Part shown: positions 5,708 to 14,893 of the stretch, one piece after another
How positions within the stretch are numbered: position 1 is the stretch's first letter
How the letters are laid out: every line of letters begins with the position of its first letter
NCBI GenBank assembly: GCA_041741375.1
Contig: JBGSKF010000095.1
Coordinates: 1 to 64,000, forward strand
Source of the DNA: OFTM291 sp041741375
Lineage (GTDB): Bacteria; Gemmatimonadota; Gemmatimonadetes; Gemmatimonadales; GWC2-71-9
DNA length: 64,000 nucleotides
Reading direction: 5' to 3'
The notes under the pieces: generated by a model
What the model was told of the DNA's origin: nothing
Seen by the model: the letters and a program-made list of their open reading frames with translations, nothing else
Database searches by the model: none
Translations under genes and position numbers: made by a program

Positions 5708-8391
5708 TCGACCGACTTGAATCGGCCCTCGCCGACCGCTACCGGATCGAGCGCGAGCTCGGCCAGGGTGGCATGGCCACGGTCTACCTCGCGGAAGACC
5801 TCAAGCACAAGCGCAAGGTGGCCATCAAGGTCCTCAAGCCCGAACTCGCCGCCGTGCTCGGCGCCGAGCGGTTCGTGCAGGAAATCACCACCACGGCCGC
5901 GCTCCAGCACCCCCACATCCTGCCGCTGTTCGATTCCGGCACCGCCGACGGGTTCCTGTTCTATGTCATGCCCTATATCCAGGGCGAGACTCTGCGAAGC
6001 AAGTTGGACCGCGAAACCCAGCTCAGCGTTGAGGAGGCGGTCAAGATCACGGTCGAAGTGGCCGACGCCCTCGACTACGCTCACAGCCAGGGCGTGGTAC
6101 ACCGCGACATCAAACCCGAGAACATCCTGCTCCACAACGGCCGCCCGATGGTGGCGGATTTCGGCATCGCCCTGGCGGTGAGCGCCGCCGCCGGTGGCCG
6201 GATGACCGAGACGGGCCTCAGTCTCGGCACGCCGCATTACATGAGTCCCGAGCAGGCCACCGCGGAGAAGGAGATCACCGCCCGGAGCGATATCTACTCG
6301 CTGGGCAGCGTGCTCTACGAGATGCTCACCGGCAGTCCACCACATGTGGGGGCATCGGCGCAGCAGATCATCATGAAGATCGTGACCGAGGAGGCCGCTT
6401 CCATCACTCGGCTCCGCCGGTCGGTGCCCCCCAATGTCGTGGCCGCCGTCGCCACCTCCCTGGAAAAGCTCCCCGCGGATCGCTTCGAGAGCGCCAAGGC
6501 ATTTGCCGAGGCCCTGGCCCATCCCGAGTACCGCGGCACCACGGCCCTTTCCCCCTCGACCCGGGGCGGTCGAAGGATGGCGCTCGCGGGATGGGGTGTG
6601 GCCGGCCTGCTCTTCGTCGCCCTCGCCTCAACCTGGTTCCGTCCCGCCCCGCCGGAACCCGCCACGCACCGCCTTTCCATCGCCCTGCCCGAAGACGCAG
6701 CCTACCAGCCGAACAACGGGGCGGAGCTCGCCGTCGCTCTCGACGGGAGCCGATTCGCCTACATCGGGGGTCCCTCGCTTCGCAATGCCTCCCTGGTGGT
6801 GCAGGAACGGGATCAGATCAGTGGCCGTGTTCTTCCCGGAGCTGGGGCCGCCATGTCACCCGCTTTCTCACCCGATGGACGGCGGATCGCCTTCCGCGAC
6901 ATGCGTCAGGGCACCCTGAACGTCCTTTCGCTCGATGGATCCTCCCCTGTGACCCTGCTCGAGGCGGAAGGAGGCGGCGCCTTTGGAGTGGCCTGGTCCG
7001 ATGACGGGCACATCTACTACCCCTCCCGGGAGGGAACGCGCGGCATTCTCTATCGCGTGCCCCAGGATGGCGGGGCGCCCGAACCGATCACGTCGGGTGA
7101 CAGCACCCTGGGCACGGTCAGCCATATCATGCCCTTCCCCCTCCCCGGCGGGCGTGGTGTTCTCTACACCGATTGGCACGGTCCAACGCGTGCCAACGAC
7201 AACTGGATCGTGGCGTGGGACGCCCGGACCCGGCGCACTGTCCGGATCATCCAGGGTCTCCAGGCCTGGTATCTGACGCCGGGGTTCCTCCTCGTCCTGC
7301 GACCCAACGGATCCGCCGTGGCGCTGCCGTTCGACACCCGGAGGCTCGTCGTCACCGGCCCCGAGACCATGGTACTCGACCAGATCGCAATCAGTACCGC
7401 CGGGACCGCCAATCTCGCCGTGTCGTCCACCGGTCTGCTGATGTATCGCTCCGGTGCCGCCCAGGCGATCCAGCGGCTCGTGCGCCCCGTCCAGGTGGCC
7501 CGATCCGGGGAGGAACGGATCCTCGATCCGGAGTGGACCTATACTCCGGGGTACAACGGGGGCCTCAGCCTTTCCCCGGATGACACCCGCCTCGCAGTCA
7601 CCATCCATGGCGACCCGGTGGGGGACATCTGGATCAAGGATGTGGTGCGCGGTCCCCTGACCCGGGTGACCTTCGGCAATTCGATCGTGTACCGGCCCGT
7701 CTGGATGCCGGACGGCGCCTCACTGAGCTACGTGTTCGAGGAGGGAGCGGCCAGCGGGGTTCTCCGGCGCCGAGCCGATGGCGGGGGAGAAGTGGATACG
7801 ATCGTCACGTCACCCCGCACCATCGCGGAAGCGGTCTGGTCGGGGGATGGCTCCTGGCTGGTCTACCGGATCACGATCCCGAGCCGCGACATCCATGCCC
7901 TCCGGCCGGGAACCGACACCGCCGGCATCCCGGTGGTGGCGACCCCCGATTTCGACGAACGGGCGCCGACTCTCTCGCCCGATGGCCGGTGGCTGGCCTA
8001 CCAGTCGGATGAGTCGGGGCGGGACGAGATCTACATCCGTCCCTTTCCCGATGTCGGGGCGGGCCGCCGCCAGGTCTCCGTGGCGGGAGGCGCGGAACCC
8101 CTGTGGGCTCACAGCGGTCGCGAGTTGTTCTACCGGTCTCCCGAGGGCCGGATGGTCGTGGTGCCGGTGTCCCCTTCCCCGACTCTCACAACAGGACGGG
8201 CGCAGCCCCTCTTCGCCGACACCGCCTATCTGCGCGCCCCCAGCTACCGCGGGTACGACGTCACGAGCGATGACCGGGCCTTCGTGATGTTGCGCATGCT
8301 CCCGGAGGACACGCGCCGGTCGTCGGGCCAGCTGATCCTGGTCGAAAACTGGTTCACCGAACTCCGCAGCCGCCTGCGGGGGCGACCCTGA
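5704..8391 (+). CDS. Transmembrane Ser/Thr protein kinase with PD40 beta-propeller sensor
   Basis: 895 residues. The kinase domain (about 10-275) is complete: GQGGMA loop (20-25), Lys42 in VAIK, HRDIKPEN (133-140), DFG (152-154), and SPE (181-183). A basic stretch then a membrane helix (about 292-311) separate it from an outer region with PD40/TolB-type blades (FSPDGRRIAF, LSPDDTRLAV, LSPDGRWLAY) ending in NWFTELRSRL. It should phosphorylate Ser/Thr in response to something bound by the propeller; substrates are unknown. The start overlaps the DUF6036 gene (ATGA). It lacks the upstream element seen at the other kinase loci, so it probably depends on the TA operon for expression. Confidence 0.93.
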   Translation: MIDRLESALADRYRIERELGQGGMATVYLAEDLKHKRKVAIKVLKPELAAVLGAERFVQEITTTAALQHPHILPLFDSGTADGFLFYVMPYIQGETLRSKLDRETQLSVEEAVKITVEVADALDYAHSQGVVHRDIKPENILLHNGRPMVADFGIALAVSAAAGGRMTETGLSLGTPHYMSPEQATAEKEITARSDIYSLGSVLYEMLTGSPPHVGASAQQIIMKIVTEEAASITRLRRSVPPNVVAAVATSLEKLPADRFESAKAFAEALAHPEYRGTTALSPSTRGGRRMALAGWGVAGLLFVALASTWFRPAPPEPATHRLSIALPEDAAYQPNNGAELAVALDGSRFAYIGGPSLRNASLVVQERDQISGRVLPGAGAAMSPAFSPDGRRIAFRDMRQGTLNVLSLDGSSPVTLLEAEGGGAFGVAWSDDGHIYYPSREGTRGILYRVPQDGGAPEPITSGDSTLGTVSHIMPFPLPGGRGVLYTDWHGPTRANDNWIVAWDARTRRTVRIIQGLQAWYLTPGFLLVLRPNGSAVALPFDTRRLVVTGPETMVLDQIAISTAGTANLAVSSTGLLMYRSGAAQAIQRLVRPVQVARSGEERILDPEWTYTPGYNGGLSLSPDDTRLAVTIHGDPVGDIWIKDVVRGPLTRVTFGNSIVYRPVWMPDGASLSYVFEEGAASGVLRRRADGGGEVDTIVTSPRTIAEAVWSGDGSWLVYRITIPSRDIHALRPGTDTAGIPVVATPDFDERAPTLSPDGRWLAYQSDESGRDEIYIRPFPDVGAGRRQVSVAGGAEPLWAHSGRELFYRSPEGRMVVVPVSPSPTLTTGRAQPLFADTAYLRAPSYRGYDVTSDDRAFVMLRMLPEDTRRSSGQLILVENWFTELRSRLRGRP

Positions 8392-8451
8392 GGCCCGCCG
8401 TGCGACGTGCCGCCGTGTCGAACCTCGCGAAATTGACGGAGAGCCCATGCC

Positions 8452-8552
8452 CGTCATTCCCGCGCACACGGGAATCCATTTTCCTCCTGCAGCCCTCATG
8501 GCCATAAATCCCCGCTCCCCGATTTCGCGGGGACAAGCTTCGCGGGGGTGAC
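8452..8552. repeat. Intergenic hairpin repeat (GTCATTCCCG type)
   Basis: GTCATTCCCG-CGCACA-CGGGAATCC forms a 7-bp perfect hairpin (8456-8475). It is followed by a second stem in CCCCGATTTCGCGGGG and a trailing GGGGGTGACG. Related blocks in inverted or variant form occur at 10457 and 11306. This resembles the dispersed ATTCCCG/CGGGAAT intergenic repeats found in many bacteria. It may also end kinase transcription. Confidence 0.55.
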
Positions 8553-8584
8553 GTTTGGCCGGAGATTCCTTAGGTTCCACTGAT

Positions 8585-8791
8585 ATGAGCCGCCCACGCC
8601 ACGACTGGCCGATCCGGATCTTCCCCCTGGGCCAGGAGCCGAGGGATGATCTATCCGCCACGACCACCATCGAGGAGCGATTGGCGCTCGTGACAATGCT
8701 TTCGGAGCGCGGGTGGAGGCTCACGGGGAGGCCCTTTCCAGCGTATTCCCGCTCCACGATGCCGGGACAGGTCATCCGGCGGCATGAATGA
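8585..8791 (+). CDS. Small conserved-type protein preceding a nucleotidyltransferase
   Basis: 68 residues from ATG 8585. It has the pattern of a small protein often found before nucleotidyltransferase genes: ERLALVTMLSERGWRLTGRP then a P-x-Y-S-R-S-x-M-P segment and a basic end. It overlaps the next gene by 8 bp. It may be the antitoxin partner or a fragment of a two-part enzyme. The function is not established, and the family resemblance is from memory of similar pairs. Confidence 0.6.
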   Translation: MSRPRHDWPIRIFPLGQEPRDDLSATTTIEERLALVTMLSERGWRLTGRPFPAYSRSTMPGQVIRRHE

Positions 8792-9244
8792 CGACTGGCG
8801 GGATCTGCTGTCCGGCTTCCGCGCTGTGGAGGCACGGTTTCTGATCATCGGTGCCCATGCCATGGCGGTGCACGGAGTCCCTCGCGGGACGCAGGACATC
8901 GACATCTGGATTGAGCCCACCGAGGAGAACGCCCAACTGATCTGGGCGGCCCTCTCCCGGTTCGGTGCTCCTCTGGTAGACCTTGGAATCTCGCGCGAGG
9001 ACCTGCGTTCCCCGGAGAAGGTGATTCAATTGGGGTTGCCACCCCACCGCATCGATCTCCTGTCCAGCGTCTCCGGCTCCCGGATTTCGCGGAAGCCTGG
9101 GCCCACAGGGTCGAATGCGATTTCGAAGGGGTCTCCGTCGCTTTTCTGGGACGCCAGGAGCTGATCCGGAGCAAACGGGCGGCGGGCAGACTCAAGGACC
9201 TGAGCGATCTCGAGGCCCTCGGGGAACTGCCACCCGACCGGTAA
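8784..9244 (+). pseudogene. Nucleotidyltransferase (TA-type) with single-base frameshift
   Basis: The first about 98 residues read as a nucleotidyltransferase: FLIIGAHAMAVHGVPRGTQDIDIWIEP holds the G-x-H..D-x-D core. After codon VSG (about 9076) the frame is lost. One extra base there restores LPDFAEAWAHRVECDF...GRQELIRSKRAAGRLKDLSDLEAL, the normal C-terminus of the family, ending at 9244. In the present frame the protein stops at 9164 with a nonsense tail. Adding one G to the GG at 9075-9076 repairs it, so either a sequencing error or a recent mutation is possible. Confidence 0.75.
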
Positions 9245-9299
9245 CCCCCGTCACCAGAGTGTGACGTGGAAAGGTTCCAGGGTACAGGAAGCTCGAAGT

Positions 9300-9375
9300 G
9301 TGAACACCTCCTTCAAACTTCGAACTTCCGCCTTCAAGCTTCCTCCATTGTTCATTGTTCATTGATCGTTATTCT
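9300..9375 (+). repeat. Oligonucleotide repeat tract and probable aroG promoter
   Basis: Contains two intergenic word families seen elsewhere in the window: CTTCAAACTTCGAACTTCCGCC (compare the CTTCACACTTCACACTTCCGCC-like tract at 2720-2752) and ATTGTTCATTGTTCATTGATC (compare 10520-10560 and 11400-11462). TATTCT (9370-9375), seven nt before the ATG at 9383, with an ATTGTT about 17 nt upstream, could act as the aroG promoter. Confidence 0.45.
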
Positions 9376-9382
9376 TTCCTGA

Positions 9383-10498
<1,116 letters not shown>

Positions 10499-10596
10499 AG
10501 GTGCGGGACTCCGGGTGCGTCACTGATCACTGATCACTGATTATTGTTCACTGTTCATGGCTTGGCATTGTGACCACCAATAGCCATCTTATGCCC

Positions 10597-10857
10597 ATGA
10601 TGAAGCACCGGAAAACCGTCGGGGTCGCCGAGCTCAAGGCCCGCTTGAGTGCCTACCTTCGGGAGGCGCGGCGGGGGCGCTCGGTCACCATCTGCGACCG
10701 CGACACCCCGGTGGCCCGGCTGGTCCCCGTGGATCCTTCCACACCCCTCATCGTGCGTGCCCGATCCTCGGCGTTTCCCTCCCTCCAGGCCGTGCCGCTG
10801 CCGCCTCCGCTCCGGCGCGGGGTGGATGCCGTGGCTCTGTTGCTCGAGGAGCGTTAG
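10597..10857 (+). CDS. Phd/YefM-family antitoxin (toxin partner decayed)
   Basis: 86 residues from ATG 10597; 10600 is an equally good start. VGVAELKARLSAYLREARRGRSVTICDRDTPVARLVPV is a standard Phd pattern. TTGGCA (10562-10567), 17 nt, CATCTT (10585-10590) and 6 nt before ATG 10597 repeat the geometry of the other antitoxin promoters. The -10 box is weak. The downstream toxin is truncated, so this may be an orphan antitoxin. Confidence 0.75.
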   Translation: MMKHRKTVGVAELKARLSAYLREARRGRSVTICDRDTPVARLVPVDPSTPLIVRARSSAFPSLQAVPLPPPLRRGVDAVALLLEER

Positions 10858-11146
10858 CACCTGCTCGGTCAACCGGGGCGGCTCGCGGAGTGGGCCCATA
10901 TCGAGGCGGGAGTGGCGAGCCGCCTGGTTGAGGTGGAATGCCTCCGCGTGCTCGACCGTCACCCCCGCCATCCTCGGCGCCGCATCCCAGCCACTGCCCA
11001 CCGTCCTTGGGACCCTGGACGCGATTCACCTGGCCACCGCGGTGCTCTGGCGCGAATCCCGGGACCCCGGCCTGGTCATCGCCACCCACGACCGAGCCTT
11101 CGCCCTCGCCGCTCGAGCATCGGGGTTCCGCGTCATCGGCGTCTGA
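10858..11146 (+). pseudogene. PIN-domain toxin, N-terminally truncated and internally deleted
   Basis: Directly after the antitoxin stop the DNA encodes LLGQPGRLAEWAHIEAGVASRLVEVECLRVLDR, typical of a PIN toxin after its first strand. The frame then shifts, and ILGAASQPLPTVLGTLDAIHLATAVLWRE through ATHDRAFALAARASGFRVIGV gives the C-terminal PIN part, ending at 11146. The first DTS/DSS strand and about 30 central residues are missing. No functional nuclease can be made. Confidence 0.75.
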
Positions 11147-11461
11147 CACCGGTGGTGCTGGCCCACTCACGGCAGAGGCGCGAGGGGGAATGGCCACAAG
11201 AGGCACAGAAGTCACAAGAGGCACGCCCCTCTGCGCGGAGAGGCCCACCAAGGGGAGGGAGAGGTGCTCCGGCTGGTCAGGAACCCATGCCAATGCCTGA
11301 GGAGTCACAAATGGATTCCCGCGTGCGCGGGGATGAACAGATGGACCCCGGCGTTGGCCGGGGTGACGCTCCGTGAGGGTGAGGAACTCCGAGTACGTCG
11401 CTGACCAATGACCAATGACCAATGACCAATGATCAATGATCATTGGTCACTGTTCATTGAT
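11147..11461. repeat. Intergenic region rich in short repeats, including composite repeat copy B
   Basis: No gene is seen. AAGAGGCACAGAAGTCACAAGAGGCAC (about 11199-11225, quoted here only as its repeated core AGAGGCAC) resembles intergenic text-like repeats common in several phyla. A GATTCCCGCGTGCGCGGGGATGAA hairpin follows at about 11312-11335, then GATGGACCCCGGCGTTGGCCGGGG (11342-11363). Then comes ACCAATG repeated four times (11404-11431) followed by ATCAATGATCATTGGTCACTG. The downstream gene is convergent, so a terminator role for the hairpins is possible. Confidence 0.6.
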
Positions 11462-12685
11462 TCAGTCTTTCTCCATCTTCCAGAAGGCGATGCCACCCGT
11501 CTGCAGTCCCACCTCCACCGACCCCACCCGGGTCAGCGTCTGGAGGTCATACACATCGACCTTGCCGGGAGCCGCTCCCACACCCTCGTTGCTGACGAAA
11601 GCGTATCGCGAATCGGGGCTCGCCACCACGCCGTGGGTCACGGTGGCGGAGCTCTTGAGCTGCGCCAGGCTCCGGCCGTTTCGGAGATCGAAGACCTCGA
11701 AGCCCCCGCCCTGCTTGAGGGTGACCAGCAACAACCGGCCGTCGGGAGTGGTGGTGATGTTGTACGGCCCCCGGCCGGTGGCAAACCGGCGCGTGATCGT
11801 CCAACTCGCGAAGTCCACTTCGACGATCTCATCGGCCTTGTTGCAGGCCACATAGATCTTGTCGCCGGTGACGGAGGGCTGAGCCCAGGTGGGCGAGCAA
11901 CTGTTGGGCTCCATCCGGTGCCGCTCCCCCTGGTAGCCGACGTCGGCGGGATCGACCACCGGGGCCACCCGTGGTGAAGCCGGGGCGGCGGCGTGGTCCC
12001 CATGCTGAGCCATCGCTCCCGTCGCACCCGCGTCGAGGGGACCCTCCCGGCCCACCGCCAGTGAAAACCGGCGCGACACCTCGAAGCGCCGGGTATCGAT
12101 CTCGACCAGCTGGTCGTCCATCATGCAGCCGGAGTAGTGCCAACGCCCGTCGGGGCTGATCCGGCTTCCGTGCGGCATGGTGCAGGTAATGATGCGGGTG
12201 ACCTCGGTGCCCGTCGGGGTATAGACCACCGAGTGCGAGGAGGGCACCATGTCGCCATGGAGATTGAAGTTCGCGGCGATGGCGTAGAGTCCGTCCGGCG
12301 ACACGTCGATCGACGCCGGGAAGTTGCCCAGCAACGTTCCGGTTCCGATCAGCGTGTCGGGTCCCAGGTGATACCGCCAGTATTTGCCATCGGGAAAGCC
12401 GTGGCCGGTGGTCAGATGGAGCGTCTGTCCGTCCCGCGAGATCGCCAGACCATGGGGCCCCTCCATCTCGGCGGCCAATTCCCCGACCGGAATGGTCTTC
12501 TCCACGCTCGCCCCCTCCGGCCCGAACCGGATCCGGTGAATCAGGTCACTCGACTCGGCTCCGACGTACACCCAGTAGGTGGCCCGTGGGCTCGGGGACT
12601 GGGCGGAGGCCACCGTGGAACCGCCGCCGAGGAGGAGGAGACAGAGGCCGATGGTCTTGCGTGGAGAGGGAGGTCGCGGCATCAT
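11462..12685 (-). CDS. Secreted YVTN-type beta-propeller protein
   Basis: 407 residues from ATG 12685 (12682 is an alternative). A signal peptide is clear: basic start, TIGLCLLLLGGGSTVASAQS. The rest is a seven-blade-type propeller of the YVTN/cytochrome-d1-like superfamily, with repeated blade endings such as VSPDGLYAIAANF, ISPDGRWHYSG, TTPDGRLLLVTL and ASPDSRYAFVSNEG. A His-rich insert (AQHGDHAAA) lies in the middle. No catalytic residues are assignable; a binding or redox-partner role is likely. It is divergent from the LVIVD-repeat gene at 12775, sharing an 89-bp promoter region. Confidence 0.8.
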   Translation of the reverse strand: MMPRPPSPRKTIGLCLLLLGGGSTVASAQSPSPRATYWVYVGAESSDLIHRIRFGPEGASVEKTIPVGELAAEMEGPHGLAISRDGQTLHLTTGHGFPDGKYWRYHLGPDTLIGTGTLLGNFPASIDVSPDGLYAIAANFNLHGDMVPSSHSVVYTPTGTEVTRIITCTMPHGSRISPDGRWHYSGCMMDDQLVEIDTRRFEVSRRFSLAVGREGPLDAGATGAMAQHGDHAAAPASPRVAPVVDPADVGYQGERHRMEPNSCSPTWAQPSVTGDKIYVACNKADEIVEVDFASWTITRRFATGRGPYNITTTPDGRLLLVTLKQGGGFEVFDLRNGRSLAQLKSSATVTHGVVASPDSRYAFVSNEGVGAAPGKVDVYDLQTLTRVGSVEVGLQTGGIAFWKMEKD

Positions 12686-12774
12686 TGTTGAGCCATCCAG
12701 ATACAGTGTGGCTGTCGCGGAACCGGGTGCGCCGGTTTTGCCGTGGCGCCAGACCCGTTCCCAGGGCCCATCCC

Positions 12775-14799
12775 ATGAAGCTAATTCGAAATTCGATTCG
12801 TGCCATGTCCCTGCTTTCCCTCTGGGCGATGGCACTTCCCCTCGCCGCCCAGGACCCGGTGCCGGTGGCTCGGCTGGTGGCGGAACCGGCCGCGATCAGC
12901 CTCCAGGCCGGGACCGCCGCCCCGCTGCGGATCCGGGCCTTCGCCGCCAACGGCCAGGAAATCACCACTCCCGAGCTCCGCGTGTTCGGGGCCCGCCGGG
13001 CGGTCGCCTGGAGTGACGGAGAAGTTCGAGCGTTCTCGGCGGGGTCCCATACCCTCACGGCCACCGCTGCGGGGGCCGGAGGAACTCCGGTGCAGTTGGA
13101 AATTCCGGTCACGGTGACGTGGCCTCCGTTGGCCTCCCTGGACATCGCGGCCCCCGAGGGCCGGCTCTACACCGGGGTGACCCTGGCCCATTCCGTCCGC
13201 GGCGCCCACGCCGATGGCAGTCCGCGGCCCGGGCTCGACCCGGTCTGGAGGAGTTCCAACGAACAGGTCGCCTCGGTGGACCGCTTCGGCAACGTGCGGG
13301 GACTGCGGGCGGGAACCGCCACCATCACGGCCTCCGTGGAGGGACGAACCGCGACGATCACCCACACCGTGGCGGCCAATCCCGTCACCTCCCTGGAGCT
13401 CGACCTCGGTCGCGATGTCCTGAGCACCGGCGATGTCGTTCCCCTCAAGGCCACGGCGAAGCGGGCCGACGGATCGGTCGTGGACGACATCCCGCTCACC
13501 TGGAGCTACACCTACACTCCCGACGACTCCCTCGTCAACAATGGGATCCCGGGTGGCGCCGGCATCATCCAGTTCGGACGGTTCACCGGTAATCACCCCG
13601 GACGCTACACCCTGATGGCCCGCGCCGGGAACCAGTTCGCCGAAACCACCGTCCAGGTGGTGCGCCGCGACGTCCGGCGGCGGATCGAGGTGACCAGCCG
13701 CGGATCGATCACCAACAGCCACACCTCCGATCTCTGGCCCTGGACCGGAGCCGACGGCCGCGACTACGCCCTGGTGGGCACCTGGGGCGCCGACGGTTAC
13801 GCCTTCGTGTTCGACATCACCGACCTCGGCAACATTGTCAAGACCGATTCGATTCGCATCGATGCCCGCACCATCAATGACGTGACCGTGAGCCCCGATG
13901 GCCGCTACGGTGCCCTGTCCCGCGAGGGTGCCTCGAACCGGGTGAACGGCGTGGTGCTCCTCGACCTGTCCACCCCCGCTCACCCCACGATCGCCTCGAC
14001 CTTCGATCAGGAGCTGACCGGGGGGGTGCACAACATGTTCGCCACCAACGATCACCTCTTCGCGGTGTCCGGGGGCGCCAAGTACGTGATCGTGGACGTG
14101 AAGGACATCTACAAGCCCCGCTATGTGAGCGAGTACCGCCACCCCAATGCACGCCTGCACGATCTCTGGGTGCGGGACGGCATCGCCTATTCCGCCCAGG
14201 GGGGCGCCGGCACCGTCGTGGTCGATGTCGGCAACGGCACGTACGGCGGCACGATCGAGAACCCGAAGTTGATCACCGTGTACGAGGTCAACAGTGGTCA
14301 CGAGATCTACCCGTACCACCAGGAATCGTCGGGCCGGACCTATCTCTTCATCGGCGACGAGGAGATGAACCGGGCGGGCCGGGTGTGGGAGGGCACCAAC
14401 TATCGCGGCGAAATGACCACCCCGGGGGGCATTCCGCAGACCTCGGGCGGCTACGTCCACATCGTCGATTTCACCGACCCCGCCCATCCCCTGCCGGTCG
14501 GTCGTTACCACCTGGAGGACTTCGGAGCCCACGACATCATCGTGGAGGACGACGTGCTCTATCACGCCTACTACGAGGGCGGAGTCCGGCTGGTGGACGT
14601 CTCGGGCGAGTTGCTCGGCAATCTGGCCGATCAGAATCGCGAGATCGCCGTCTTCAAGCCCTACGATCCCAAGGGATTCACGCCCAACGCCTCCTTTGTG
14701 ATGAATGCGATGCCGTGGAAGGGTCACGTGCTGTTCACCGACTTCAACAGCGGGCTCTGGGCCGCACGACTGCAACCCAGGCAGACCTTGACCCCCTGA
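12775..14799 (+). CDS. Secreted Ig-like plus LVIVD-repeat propeller protein
   Basis: 674 residues. Signal peptide MKLIRNSIRAMSLLSLWAMALPLAAQ. Residues about 25-310 contain three Ig-like (BIG2-type) segments, seen in VWRSSNEQVASVDRFGNVRG and GTATITASVEGRTATIT. The C-terminal half (about 315-670) is an LVIVD-repeat domain: YVIVDVKDIYKPRYVSEY, GTVVVDVGNGTYGG, YVHIVDFTDPAHPLPVGRY, VRLVDVSGELLGN. Such proteins are exported and probably surface-associated; no enzymatic function is established. Divergent from the YVTN propeller, with which it may be coregulated. Confidence 0.8.
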   Translation: MKLIRNSIRAMSLLSLWAMALPLAAQDPVPVARLVAEPAAISLQAGTAAPLRIRAFAANGQEITTPELRVFGARRAVAWSDGEVRAFSAGSHTLTATAAGAGGTPVQLEIPVTVTWPPLASLDIAAPEGRLYTGVTLAHSVRGAHADGSPRPGLDPVWRSSNEQVASVDRFGNVRGLRAGTATITASVEGRTATITHTVAANPVTSLELDLGRDVLSTGDVVPLKATAKRADGSVVDDIPLTWSYTYTPDDSLVNNGIPGGAGIIQFGRFTGNHPGRYTLMARAGNQFAETTVQVVRRDVRRRIEVTSRGSITNSHTSDLWPWTGADGRDYALVGTWGADGYAFVFDITDLGNIVKTDSIRIDARTINDVTVSPDGRYGALSREGASNRVNGVVLLDLSTPAHPTIASTFDQELTGGVHNMFATNDHLFAVSGGAKYVIVDVKDIYKPRYVSEYRHPNARLHDLWVRDGIAYSAQGGAGTVVVDVGNGTYGGTIENPKLITVYEVNSGHEIYPYHQESSGRTYLFIGDEEMNRAGRVWEGTNYRGEMTTPGGIPQTSGGYVHIVDFTDPAHPLPVGRYHLEDFGAHDIIVEDDVLYHAYYEGGVRLVDVSGELLGNLADQNREIAVFKPYDPKGFTPNASFVMNAMPWKGHVLFTDFNSGLWAARLQPRQTLTP

Positions 14800-14893
14800 C
14801 CCGGCCGTTCGCCCTTCGACACCCGCGCCCGGCAGATGCTCTCTGTCGGGCGCCGGTGCATGGCCCGCCCTCCTCCACTGGAATCATGACCCC

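Noticed and set aside
11400..11462. Possible CRISPR array from repeated ACCAATG words
   Set aside because: Units are 7 bp without spacers and no cas gene is present; this is a simple tandem tract.
12781..14775. A 664-codon minus-strand frame opposite the LVIVD gene
   Set aside because: The plus-strand protein has a signal peptide and recognisable repeats; the mirror frame is low-complexity and is explained by codon bias.
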